From Paracoccaceae bacterium (GTDB lineage: Bacteria > Pseudomonadota > Alphaproteobacteria > Rhodobacterales > Rhodobacteraceae), in assembly GCA_011525185.1 (NCBI GenBank), contig WTIQ01000066.1, positions 1 through 9,933 of the forward strand: a stretch of DNA of 9,933 bases, read 5' to 3'. The first letter of the stretch is position 1, and every line of letters begins with the position of its first letter. The notes beneath the pieces were generated by a model. That model did no database searches. It worked only from the letters and a program-made list of their open reading frames with translations, and was not told the DNA's origin. Position numbers and translations under genes: made by a program. Shown in pieces: positions 1 through 7,711 of this stretch.

Positions 1-522
1 GAAGTCTATATAGTAAGAATGTTCCCAAACATCACAGCCAAGCAGCGCCGTTTGATCAAAACAGAGCGGGTTCACACCGTTTTCAGTCTTGGTGATTTTA
101 AGCCCACCATCGCTATCTTTAACAAGCCAAACCCAGCCAGAGCCAAATTGACCAACACCAGCCGCCGCAAACTGAGATTTAAAGTCATCCACACTGCCAA
201 AGCTCTCAGTGATTGCACTTTCAAGTTCAGCGGGCATCGCGGAACCGCCAGGGCCCATCATTTCCCAAAATTGCATGTGATTCCAATGCTGACTTGCATT
301 GTTAAAAATACCATTTTGAGCCACCGCGCCTGCGGAATAGGTGCCTTTTACGATCTCTTCGAGGGATTTCCCCTCCCATTCGGTCCCCGCAATCAACTCA
401 TTGCCTTTGTCAACATAGGCTTTGTGATGCAAATCATGGTGAAATTCTAGTGTTTCTTGTGACATTCCAAGGTCAGCAAGCGCATCATGCGCATATGGAA
501 GATCAGGAAGTTCAAAAGCCAT
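1..522 (-). CDS. sodB: Fe-type superoxide dismutase, 3' end cut off by window edge
   Basis: Converts superoxide to O2 and H2O2, normally in the cytoplasm. The 174 visible codons start at ATG 522 and run in frame to base 1, so about 25 C-terminal residues of the usual ~200 are missing. The metal ligands of the Fe/Mn family are all visible: H28 (in EFHHDLHH), H82 (in QHWNH), and D164 and H168 (in DVWEH). Gln78 in FNNASQ occupies the place of the Gln that marks Fe-SODs, where Mn enzymes have Gly, so I call iron rather than manganese, although cambialistic use is possible. There is no signal peptide. A strong AAGGAGG ribosome site lies at 529-535. The gene follows soxG on the same strand after a 93-base gap that holds its own weak promoter candidate. 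Confidence 0.95.
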   Translation of the reverse strand, partial: MAFELPDLPYAHDALADLGMSQETLEFHHDLHHKAYVDKGNELIAGTEWEGKSLEEIVKGTYSAGAVAQNGIFNNASQHWNHMQFWEMMGPGGSAMPAELESAITESFGSVDDFKSQFAAAGVGQFGSGWVWLVKDSDGGLKITKTENGVNPLCFDQTALLGCDVWEHSYYIDF

Positions 523-558
523 AATGGGCCTCCTTCATCGGTTATTCTATGGCCCTAC

Positions 559-585
559 ATGGTAGCCTTGTGGGGGCGGCGTCAA
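559..585 (-). promoter_or_regulatory. Weak candidate promoter for sodB
   Basis: On the minus strand TTGACG (580-585) is followed after 15 bases by TACCAT (559-564). The -35 box is good. The spacing is shorter than the usual 16-18 bases and the -10 is only moderate. It lies about 37 bases upstream of the sodB start, in the 93-base soxG-sodB gap (523-615), which shows no hairpin terminator. sodB could therefore be transcribed both from here and by readthrough from the sox operon. Confidence 0.35.
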
Positions 586-615
586 GAGCAAAGCGGCGGA
601 AATTGAAAATTGCGC

Positions 616-1167
616 CTATGCCTCGCTCCAAATTCCCATTTCGCTACCGCTTGCAGCGGCGCGAATAAGTTGCTCGTGCATGTAAGCTGCAACAGATCGA
701 AAGCAGATGATATGAGCTGTTGTTTGATCTGAAAACCAAAAGGCCGCCGCGATTTGACCAAAGCGTGTGCGACGCAGTTCTCCGACATCAAATTGAGTGG
801 GGTCCAAGTCAACAGGCGCGAGCTTTGCGATAACTTCGCGGATATGCGCGCCCTTTAAGACGAAATGAGCACGCGCATCGGAGACATCCACAACAAGAGA
901 ATGCTCACCAGCGAGATGATCCGCGATCGTTTGGACGATATCAGCAACGTTTTGAGAAGCACAGAACAGCATCAATTCATCCGGAGACATCCACCCAAGC
1001 GAGAGCTCACTGGAGCTTACGATTTGACGCTGGGCGGGAAGATCGCCAAGTCCGATCTCATTAATAGCCTTTTTAAGTTTATCCGACGCAAGATCAGCGC
1101 GCAAAGTGATCATACCCAGCGATGTATCCTGCTCAAGACTTACATAGGTCGTCGATGCATCAAACAT
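616..1167 (-). CDS. soxG: Sarcosine oxidase subunit gamma
   Basis: Small gamma subunit of the four-subunit sarcosine oxidase, cytoplasmic and non-catalytic in the known enzymes. It contacts the alpha subunit near the folate-binding region. I chose ATG 1167, giving 183 residues beginning MFDASTTYVSLEQ, because this ATG overlaps the soxA stop by 8 bases and has an AAGGGG-type ribosome site just upstream. A start at 1233 would add 22 unsupported residues that only translate soxA's end in another frame. Recognition rests on family features: the SLGWMSPDELML stretch near residue 58, the C-terminal block with Q-RRTRFGQIAAAFW style sequence, and the late FRSVAAYMHEQLIRAA segment. Its position last in soxBDAG supports the call. 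It ends with TAG at 616-618, and no terminator hairpin follows. Confidence 0.93.
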   Translation of the reverse strand: MFDASTTYVSLEQDTSLGMITLRADLASDKLKKAINEIGLGDLPAQRQIVSSSELSLGWMSPDELMLFCASQNVADIVQTIADHLAGEHSLVVDVSDARAHFVLKGAHIREVIAKLAPVDLDPTQFDVGELRRTRFGQIAAAFWFSDQTTAHIICFRSVAAYMHEQLIRAAASGSEMGIWSEA

Positions 1168-4159
1168 TTTGCTTGACCCCTTCTTTATCGTAAAACACGG
1201 GATCGACAATCTTGGCTTTGACGATTGCTCCATCCACTTTGGGAAATTCGATCACGTCTCCCATGCGCTCAGGCCCATGTTTTACAAGGCCCATCGCAAT
1301 CCCCTTGGACAAAGTGGGAGAGTAATAGGTTGAGGTCACGCGACCTTGTGTGTTGCGTTGACCATTGGCGTTTGTGCCAGCTTCTACCGCATAGGCCCCA
1401 TCGGGGAGGACACTGCCATCCATGGTCTCAAGACCGACCAATTGCCAACGCTCGGTATCCACCATATGCTCACGCTCTTGCGCACGTTTGCCCAAATAGT
1501 CGCTTTTCTTCTTGGAAATGGCCCAGTTCAGACCGAGGTCTTGCGGGATCACTGTCCCGTCTGTTTCATCACCGATCATGATAAAGCCTTTTTCCGCACG
1601 CATCACATGCAGCGCTTCGGTCCCATAGGGCATGACGCCAAATTCTTCCCCAGCCTCCAAAAGCGTGTTCCAAAATGCCAGACCCTGATTTGCGGGCACA
1701 GCGATTTCATAAGAGAGCTCTCCAGAAAACGAGATCCGAAAGGCACGCGCGTCAAAGCCGCCTAATTTGCCTTCGCTCCATTCCATGAAACCAAGGCTCT
1801 CTTTGCTGACATCAATGCCCCCAAGCTTCTCAAGCGTCTTGCGTGCATTTGGACCGACGACTGCGACTTGGGCATAGTGTTCGGTCAGGTTTGCAACATA
1901 GACTTTCCAGTCCCACCATTCCGTTTGCAGCCACTCTTCCATATGCGCGTGGATATGATCCGCACCGCCAGATGTGGTGTGACACAAAAAGGTTTCCTCA
2001 TCGAGACGCGCAACAACCCCATCATCCATCAAAAAGCCATTTTCTGAGCACATCAAACCATAGCGACATTTCCCAACTTTGAGGGAGCTCATCATATTTG
2101 TGTAAAGCATATCGAGGAATTTGGCCGCGTCGGGGCCTTTAACCAAGAGTTTACCCAAAGTAGAGGCATCCAAAAGACCAAGAGAATTGCGTGTTTGATT
2201 AATTTCACGCTCCACTGCCTGCGCGTGAGTCTCTGATCCCCGCGGATAACAATAGGGCCGCCGCCATTGTCCGACAGGCTCCATATAGGCGTCTTGATCC
2301 TCATGCCATTGATGCATGGGTGTTTGTCGGATCGGCTGGAATGCTTCGTTTCGCGCAAGCCCCGCAATGGAGCCCATTGAGATCGGCGTGTAAGGCGGGC
2401 GAAAGGTTGTTGTTCCGACCTGAGGAATTGGCAAATTCAACGCCCCTGCAAGGGTCGCAAGACCATTTATATTTGAGAGCTTCCCCTGATCGGTGGCCAT
2501 TCCAAGCGTGGTATATCGCTTGGTATGCTCGACACTGTGAAAGCCTTCCTGAGCAGCAAGCTGCACATCACTGACCTTCACATCGTTTTGGAAATCAAGC
2601 CAAGCTTTTGAGCGCAGCGCGTAGCCTGCCCCCTGCGGCATCATCCAAACAGCCTCGATAGGATTGACTCCACTTTCCTCATGCGTTTCAGGCTGCGCCG
2701 CAGTTCCAGCATCTGACGCCCCTTCTAAGCAGCGCTCTCCATCCACAACACAACCTGATGCAGTCATGACACCATTTGCAGCACCAATGACCCATACTAA
2801 AGGATTGCCTGATGCGTCTTTAGGATAGTTATTCACATCTGGCTTAAAGTGTTGTTGACGGTCATCCCAGATCAACTTGCCGCCACAATGGGACCAGAGA
2901 TGTACTACGGGTGACCAGCCTCCAGACATCGCAACGCAGTCACAATCTAACCCCTCAAGGACGGCGCCCTCACCTGCCTGTGAACAAATTGAAACGCCCG
3001 TGACCCGCTTGGAACCTTTGACCATCGCAATCCCTTTGCCCTGCTCGACGCGGATACCCATATCACGCACCTTTTGCCCAAGATCCCCTGCACCGTTCGC
3101 ACGACTGTCCAGAACGGCCACGACATCTAAACCTGCATTTTTTACTGCAATAGCAGTAAGATAGGCGTCATCATTGTTTGTCACGATAACTGTTCTATCC
3201 CCAATAGAGACCCCATATCCCGCCAGATAATCACGCGCTGCAGAAGCCAAAACAACGCCTGGAACATCGTTTTGAGCAAACGGTAAGGGCCGTTCTATGG
3301 CACCAGTTCCCGCGATAATCTTCTTGGTTCTTATGCGCCAAAGACGATGCCGAGGCCCTTTTGCCTCTGGCAAATGATCGCTAACCCGTTCATAAGCAAG
3401 GAGATAACCATGATCATAAACCCCTGCCGCCATTGCGCGTGTGCGAAGCGTTACATTTGACTTCGATTTGAGAAATGTGAGCGTTTCTTCCACAAAGTTA
3501 TCCACAGGCTGGCCCGCGACTTCCCCACCGTCGATCAAAGCGCGTCCACCCCATTGCGCTGACTGTTCAATCAAAAGAATACGCTGCCCTGTCTGTGCTG
3601 CGGTCTTTGCAGCCGCAAGCCCCGCAATCCCTCCGCCAACGATCACAAGATCATAAAAGGCATAAAAATGCTCATACGTACTTGCATCTTTTTCGCTTGG
3701 CGCTTTGCCTAGCCCCGCCGATTTGCGAATAAAAGGTTCGTAGACGTGCTTCCACAGGGGACGGGGATGGATAAACATTTTGTAATAAAAACCCGCCGGC
3801 AAAAACCGCGAGAGTTTTGTGTTTATCGCGCCCACATCAAATTCTAAACTCGGCCAGTGGTTTTGCGATGCAACCTCAAGGCCCTCAAATAGCTCGGTTG
3901 TGGTCGCCCGTTGGTTTGGCTCAAAATGACGACCCCGCCCCATGTTAAAGAGAGCATTTGGCTCTTCTGCGCCGCTTGCGACAACGCCACGCGGGCGGTG
4001 ATATTTGAAAGAGCGCCCCATCAACATTTGATCATTCGCCAAAAGCGCGGAGGCTAAAGTGTCACCCTCATATCCTTCAAAGCGTTTTCCATTAAAGGTA
4101 AAGGACTTGCGCGCGGAGCGATCAATATAAAGACCACCCGAAGACAACCGTGTGCTCAT
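1160..4159 (-). CDS. soxA: Sarcosine oxidase subunit alpha
   Basis: Large subunit (999 residues, normal for the family) of heterotetrameric sarcosine oxidase. It binds NAD+ and tetrahydrofolate and shares the FMN with beta. In order: an N-terminal ferredoxin-like domain (about 20-75, with EGDTLASALLAN and KYHRPRG) that lacks iron-sulfur cysteines, as in this family; a dinucleotide-binding fold (VGGGIAGL, about 174-181) with a second Rossmann segment (VIVTNNDDAYLTAIA) in the middle; then, from about residue 600, a GcvT-like folate domain. The folate-domain signature is intact (LHVMRAEKGF, then IGDETDGTVIPQDLGL, about 850-877). The start is ATG 4159, which overlaps the soxD stop as ATGA and follows a GGAGG ribosome site. 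An in-frame upstream start at 4180 would add only 7 residues and place the ribosome site inside the gene. Unlike soxB, the frame is open throughout. Confidence 0.97.
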   Translation of the reverse strand: MSTRLSSGGLYIDRSARKSFTFNGKRFEGYEGDTLASALLANDQMLMGRSFKYHRPRGVVASGAEEPNALFNMGRGRHFEPNQRATTTELFEGLEVASQNHWPSLEFDVGAINTKLSRFLPAGFYYKMFIHPRPLWKHVYEPFIRKSAGLGKAPSEKDASTYEHFYAFYDLVIVGGGIAGLAAAKTAAQTGQRILLIEQSAQWGGRALIDGGEVAGQPVDNFVEETLTFLKSKSNVTLRTRAMAAGVYDHGYLLAYERVSDHLPEAKGPRHRLWRIRTKKIIAGTGAIERPLPFAQNDVPGVVLASAARDYLAGYGVSIGDRTVIVTNNDDAYLTAIAVKNAGLDVVAVLDSRANGAGDLGQKVRDMGIRVEQGKGIAMVKGSKRVTGVSICSQAGEGAVLEGLDCDCVAMSGGWSPVVHLWSHCGGKLIWDDRQQHFKPDVNNYPKDASGNPLVWVIGAANGVMTASGCVVDGERCLEGASDAGTAAQPETHEESGVNPIEAVWMMPQGAGYALRSKAWLDFQNDVKVSDVQLAAQEGFHSVEHTKRYTTLGMATDQGKLSNINGLATLAGALNLPIPQVGTTTFRPPYTPISMGSIAGLARNEAFQPIRQTPMHQWHEDQDAYMEPVGQWRRPYCYPRGSETHAQAVEREINQTRNSLGLLDASTLGKLLVKGPDAAKFLDMLYTNMMSSLKVGKCRYGLMCSENGFLMDDGVVARLDEETFLCHTTSGGADHIHAHMEEWLQTEWWDWKVYVANLTEHYAQVAVVGPNARKTLEKLGGIDVSKESLGFMEWSEGKLGGFDARAFRISFSGELSYEIAVPANQGLAFWNTLLEAGEEFGVMPYGTEALHVMRAEKGFIMIGDETDGTVIPQDLGLNWAISKKKSDYLGKRAQEREHMVDTERWQLVGLETMDGSVLPDGAYAVEAGTNANGQRNTQGRVTSTYYSPTLSKGIAMGLVKHGPERMGDVIEFPKVDGAIVKAKIVDPVFYDKEGVKQNV

Positions 4160-4485
4160 GAAAAGTTCCTCCAAGACCAACCAGGTCGCTTTTGTGAAAT
4201 TTTATCCTTGATCTCTTGAGGGGGCTCAAAAGTTTGCGCTGAATAGGTCCCAAAGACCTCCAGCGTCATCGTGCAGCGTGCGGCATGAAACCACTTCCCA
4301 CATCCGTTCGAATGTCGCCAGCGCTCAAAATGAACACCTTTAGGATTTTCGCGCATGAAGAGGTAACTTTCAAAATCTTCATCCGACGCGCCAGGCCCAA
4401 AGCGCTTGAGATGCGCCTCACCACCTGGGCTAAGCTCTGTTTCATCGGCATCGATACCGCAATAGGGACATTGAAAGATTAACAT
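4156..4485 (-). CDS. soxD: Sarcosine oxidase subunit delta, zinc-binding
   Basis: Delta subunit (109 residues) of heterotetrameric sarcosine oxidase, a small structural Zn protein. The zinc ligands known for the family are present: C6 and C9 in CPYCG, then H58 and C62 in RHSNGC. The conserved run ESYLFMRENPKG followed by ERWRH (about 39-58) is diagnostic, as is the later WFHAARCTMT. The start is ATG 4485, preceded by a GAGGCAGG ribosome site. The gene ends in an ATGA overlap with soxA, indicating translational coupling. The intact soxB reading frame would end at 4589, leaving a 103-base gap before soxD, which is large compared with the overlaps elsewhere in the operon. In the frameshifted sequence as given, the aberrant soxB frame instead runs on to 4479 and overlaps this start. 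Confidence 0.96.
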   Translation of the reverse strand: MLIFQCPYCGIDADETELSPGGEAHLKRFGPGASDEDFESYLFMRENPKGVHFERWRHSNGCGKWFHAARCTMTLEVFGTYSAQTFEPPQEIKDKISQKRPGWSWRNFS

Positions 4486-4588
4486 GATCCTGCCTCAACA
4501 TTTACAAGGAGCCTTTCACAGGCGTTCAATGGATTATGACTGATTTGCACTGGACGCTGCAAAATCAGTGATTTGCATGTGCCTTCCA
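4486..4588 (-). other. soxB-soxD gap with short direct repeat
   Basis: If soxB is restored to its normal frame, these 103 bases are non-coding. They contain the 9-base TGATTTGCA twice in direct orientation (4541-4549 and 4569-4577), plus a one-base-longer inverted version (GCAAAATCA, 4559-4567). The possible fold has almost no loop, so I do not call a terminator. The soxD ribosome site lies at the soxD-proximal end. Confidence 0.4.
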
Positions 4589-5834
4589 TCAATGCGCCAC
4601 TCCTGCTGCGACGCTTTCGTCGATAAATTTGCCCTCTTTGAAGCGCCACATTGAAAACTCTTCGGTTAGCGGGGAATGACCCTTGGCCATCAATTCGGCC
4701 ATACCCCAGCCCGACCCAGGGATTGCCTTGAACCCGCCAGTCCCCCCAGCCGCAGTTGATAAAACAATTCTCTAACGGCGTTTTGGACAAAATTGGTGAA
4801 CGGTCGCCTGTCATATCCACGATACCGCCCCACCAGCGTAGCATTTTAAGGCGCGAGATCATCGGGAAGGTTTCGACCAAGGCGCGCACAGTTTCCTCTA
4901 CGTGGTGAAAACTGCCCCTTTGAGTGTAGTTGTTAAACCCATCTGCCCCTCCGCCGATGACCATTTCGCCTTTGTCCGATTGGCTCATATAGCCATGCAC
5001 TGTGTTGGCCATAACGACCACATCCATGCAGGGCTTGATCGGCTCTGAGACCAAGGCTTGTAAAGCCACCGACTCAACAGGCAAACGAAAGCCAGCCATA
5101 TCGGCCAAAACGCCCGAATGGCCTGCAACGACCAGTCCCAGTTTCTCACAGGCGATGGCCCCTTTGGAGGTTTGAACTCCCGTTACCTTACCGTTCTCCT
5201 TATCTATACCCGTGACTTCGCATTGCTGAATAATATCCATGCCCATGTCAGAGCAGGCGCGGGCATAGCCCCACGCCACCGCATCATGGCGCGCTGTTCC
5301 CCCGCGTGACTGCCAGAGTGCGCCCAATACAGGATAGCGCGGCCCGTCGAGATTGATAATGGGGCACAGTTCTTTGACCCGTTTGGGCCCGATAAATTCG
5401 GTTTTGACCCCCTGCAAGGCATTGGCATGGACAGTGCGTTGATAACCTCGTATTTCGTGCTGAGTCTGCGCAAGCATCATGACACCGCGGGGGCTGAACA
5501 TGATGTTGTAATTCAAGTCCTGACTAAGCGTTTCATAAAGACTGCGCGATTTTTCATAAATCGCCGCGGAAGGGTCCTGAAGATAGTTTGATCGAATGAT
5601 CGTCGTGTTACGCCCCGTGTTGCCGCCGCCGAGCCAGCCTTTTTCAATCACGGCGACATTTGTGATCCCAAAGTTGCGACCAAGGTAATAGGCGGTGGCC
5701 AAACCGTGCCCGCCTGCGCCCACAATGATGACGTCATATTTCTGTTTCGGCTCAGGATTGCGCCACGCGCGCTCCCACCCTTTATGATGTCGATAAGCCT
5801 CACGGGCGATCGCAAAAGCAGAATAGCGTTTCAT
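4589..5834 (-). CDS. soxB: Sarcosine oxidase subunit beta, frameshifted near the C-terminus
   Basis: Catalytic flavin subunit that oxidises sarcosine at FAD and passes electrons to covalent FMN and then O2. The start is ATG 5834 with a GGAG ribosome site 7-8 bases upstream; a TTG one codon earlier is less likely. Residues 1-364 are normal: FAD-binding motif VGAGGHG (38-44), the EKGWLGGGNTGRNTTIIRSNY block, and H183 in GGTARHDAVAWG, which aligns with the FMN-linked histidine of characterised enzymes. After CGWG (361-364) the frame breaks at a run of six G. As given, translation continues for 87 unrelated residues to a stop at 4479. Skipping one G restores TGGFKAIPGSGWG and a textbook tail ending SVAAGVAH, with a TGA at 4589-4591 and 414 residues, the normal family length. 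The coordinates given are for that restored gene. The cause may be a sequencing error or a genuine mutation. Confidence 0.93.
4742..4747 (-). other. Frameshift site in soxB (six-G run)
   Basis: On the minus strand the codons read TGG GGG GAC where the family needs TGG GGG ACT (W-G-T of the conserved CGWGTGGFK). One G too many in this homopolymer explains the whole discrepancy. All downstream codons are then clean, with no further stop until the expected end at 4589. A homopolymer indel is both the commonest sequencing error and a common natural slippage mutation. Confidence 0.88.
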
Positions 5835-6005
5835 CAAAAACTCCAGTTCCCTAATTGAGCGCTATGTGCCAAATTTTTTCTCAAAAGACCACGTGCTGTA
5901 GCGTCACATACCGCGCAAGAAGCGACATAAAGCATCCTTACACAACCAGCCTCTTTCGCTTGTGTCGAGAAGGATTTAAAAGCGGTTCAGCGAAAGGATC
6001 TGTCT
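5835..6005. promoter_or_regulatory. Divergent soxB/ccmI intergenic region
   Basis: This 171-base spacer must hold the control regions of both the sox operon (minus strand) and ccmI (plus strand). I see no convincing -35/-10 pair for either. Visible elements are an inverted repeat ACACAA...TTGTGT (5940-5945 and 5960-5965), a CACGTG palindrome about 60 bases from soxB, and ribosome sites at both ends (GGAG for soxB, AAAGGA for ccmI). A short open frame crossing this region into ccmI has no family resemblance. Confidence 0.5.
5940..5965. promoter_or_regulatory. Candidate operator, 6-14-6 inverted repeat
   Basis: ACACAA (5940-5945) and TTGTGT (5960-5965) form a perfect inverted repeat with a 14-base spacer. 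Centre-to-centre the arms are 20 bases apart, about two helical turns, which would suit a dimeric regulator. It lies about 100 bases upstream of soxB and 40 bases upstream of ccmI. Arms of 6 bases can easily arise by chance, so this is only a candidate. Confidence 0.2.
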
Positions 6006-7241
6006 ATGCTTTTTTGGGTGACAATTGGAGTGGTGCTGGCCGTAGCAGTCGGTCTAATGGCTTTGACTGTCTTTAATGCCAACCAAAGCGACGCAGCACA
6101 GCCAGTTGAGCTTCGCTTTTACAAGACTCAACTCTCTGAAATTGAACGAGATGTAGAGCGAGGATTGATACTCCCCCAAGAAGCAGAGCGCTTGAAAACA
6201 GAAATTTCGCGGCGCATTTTGAAAGTGGCTGATCATCTCGGCAGCAAACCTCCATCAGAGCTATCCAAAACTTGGACGATTGTTGCCTTTGTCTTAGCTG
6301 CCGCTCTTTTGGCTGGTGGCTCTATCACTCTCTATTCCAAAATCGGAGCGAGCGGCTATCAAGATATGTCGCGGGCAAGTCGTATCGCTTATGCGCAAGA
6401 GTTGCGTAAAACCCGTCCAAGTTATGCCGAAGCAATTGCAGAACTTGGCTACTCCAAAAACGAGCCGACTTCAGAGACAAACCAAGCGCTTGTCACGCAA
6501 CTTAGAGAGACCGTGGCGCGCAGACCAGAGGATGCACAGGGCCATGCTCTTTTGGCGCGGGTCGAGGCAGGACTACAAAATTTTCATACCGCTGGTCTCA
6601 TGCAAAAGCGGGTGATCGAAATCAAAGGTGACGCTGCGACTATAGACGAGCTTTTTGATCACGCGGATCTAATGATCTTGGCCGCCAATGGATATGTGTC
6701 ACCAGAAGCTGAGAAGGTTTTAAACAGGGTGCTTAGACGTGATCCAACGCATCAAGCTGCACAGTATTACCTTGGCCTCATGCTTGCACAGAATGCACGC
6801 CCTGATCAGGCTTTTGAGATTTGGAACCGATTATTGCGAAGCTCTCCTCAGACCAGTGCTTGGATTGAACCTATCCGAGAGCAGATCGAAGATCTTGCGC
6901 TTGCCGCAGGCATCACCAATTTCGAGCTCCCCCCTCTCGCGCCCGCGATCGAGCCAAACGCGGGGGGCCCAAGTGCTGCGGATGTAAAAGCGGCAGAAGC
7001 CTTATCAGCGCAAGAACGGATGGACATGATCAAGGGCATGGTCAGTAATTTGTCACAGCGCCTTGCAGAAGACGGCGGCCCGGTAACCGACTGGGCCAAA
7101 CTGATACGCGCCCTTTCAGTGCTTGGACAGAGAGAACAGGCCCTAGAGATTTACAAAGAAGCGAAGGATGTTTTTGCGCAAGTGCCGAGGGATTTAGAGA
7201 TCTTGCAAGAGGCCGCCAAAGGAGTAGCGCTCCTTCCATGA
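6006..7241 (+). CDS. ccmI: Cytochrome c biogenesis protein CcmI
   Basis: CcmI (CycH) is an inner-membrane chaperone that captures apocytochrome c for CcmFH-dependent haem attachment. The 411-residue protein has the family layout. A first membrane helix (about 3-23) is followed by a charged cytoplasmic segment (RFYKTQLSEIERDVERG, about 37-53) that is likely to be helical or coiled. A second helix (about 91-110, IVAFVLAAALLAGG) leads into a large periplasmic TPR-type domain. This includes ARRPEDAQGHALLARVEAGLQ and VLRRDPTHQAAQYYLGLMLAQ, followed by FEIWNRLL. The start ATG at 6006 has AAAGGA 7 bases upstream. The rest of the ccm cluster is not in the window. The stop overlaps the ruvX start by 4 bases (ATGA), so the two are translationally coupled despite unrelated functions. 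Confidence 0.95.
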   Translation: MLFWVTIGVVLAVAVGLMALTVFNANQSDAAQPVELRFYKTQLSEIERDVERGLILPQEAERLKTEISRRILKVADHLGSKPPSELSKTWTIVAFVLAAALLAGGSITLYSKIGASGYQDMSRASRIAYAQELRKTRPSYAEAIAELGYSKNEPTSETNQALVTQLRETVARRPEDAQGHALLARVEAGLQNFHTAGLMQKRVIEIKGDAATIDELFDHADLMILAANGYVSPEAEKVLNRVLRRDPTHQAAQYYLGLMLAQNARPDQAFEIWNRLLRSSPQTSAWIEPIREQIEDLALAAGITNFELPPLAPAIEPNAGGPSAADVKAAEALSAQERMDMIKGMVSNLSQRLAEDGGPVTDWAKLIRALSVLGQREQALEIYKEAKDVFAQVPRDLEILQEAAKGVALLP

Positions 7242-7711
7242 TCGTCTCCTCAATTGAAGAATTTGCAGCACATTTGCCACCAATTGGCGCCTTAGCGGGT
7301 CTCGATCTGGGCACCAAAACAATCGGTGTTGCCATTTGCGACACCCTGCGCAGTGTGGCCACTCCTGCCACAACGATAAAGCGCAAAAAATTTACCGCCG
7401 ATGCGCAGTCGCTGATCGAGATTATCAACGAGCGCAACCTGATCGGGGTGGTTCTCGGCCTGCCCCGCAATATGGACGGCTCGGAAGGCCCAAGAGCCCA
7501 AGCCACACGCGCATTTGCGCGCAACCTATCGCAAAAAATCGATCTTCCTATTGGATTTTGGGATGAACGCTTATCCACCGTTGCAGCAGAAAAGGCACTT
7601 TTGGAGGCGGATACGACAAGAAAACGTCGCTCAGAGGTTATCGATCACGTGGCTGCGTCGTATATCTTGCAAGGGGCACTCGATCGCCTGAGGCATATGA
7701 AAAATGAATGA
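7238..7711 (+). CDS. ruvX: RuvX/YqgF-family nuclease (putative pre-16S rRNA nuclease)
   Basis: RNase H-fold nuclease of the YqgF family, linked in different bacteria to 16S rRNA 5'-end maturation or Holliday-junction resolution. It has 157 residues and is cytoplasmic. The first acidic residue is D23 in AGLDLGTKTIGVA. The conserved GLPRNMDGSEGPRA loop, the WDERLST motif with its second acidic residue, and the terminal DHVAASYIL with the last aspartate are all present and in order. The protein carries about 16 extra residues before the family core, a modest extension that is in frame from the coupled ATG. That ATG overlaps the ccmI stop. At the other end its TGA overlaps the following DUF1289 start by 8 bases. 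The motifs are complete, so activity is expected. Confidence 0.95.
   Translation: MIVSSIEEFAAHLPPIGALAGLDLGTKTIGVAICDTLRSVATPATTIKRKKFTADAQSLIEIINERNLIGVVLGLPRNMDGSEGPRAQATRAFARNLSQKIDLPIGFWDERLSTVAAEKALLEADTTRKRRSEVIDHVAASYILQGALDRLRHMKNE

Noticed and set aside
19..450. Plus-strand open frame of 143 residues at the left edge
   Set aside because: It is the antisense of sodB, whose minus-strand frame has all metal ligands and a strong ribosome site.
1168..1233. Longer soxG start at 1233
   Set aside because: The added 22 residues only read soxA's end in another frame. The ATG at 1167 has a ribosome site and the usual short overlap.
4559..4577. Hairpin terminator after soxB
   Set aside because: The arms leave almost no loop, are AT-rich, and no T run follows, so a stable terminator is unlikely.
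4479..4588. Extension of soxB to a 451-residue protein ending at 4479
   Set aside because: The last 87 residues have no family resemblance, while the +1 frame gives the exact conserved tail and family length. The extension is a by-product of the frameshift.
4742..4747. Programmed ribosomal frameshift in soxB
   Set aside because: A +1 shift would be needed, with no stimulating structure or stop codon at the site, and no such mechanism is known to me for soxB. A homopolymer indel is simpler.
7042..7578. Minus-strand open frame of 178 residues under ccmI/ruvX
   Set aside because: It is opposite two well-supported coupled genes, with no recognisable motifs and no ribosome site.
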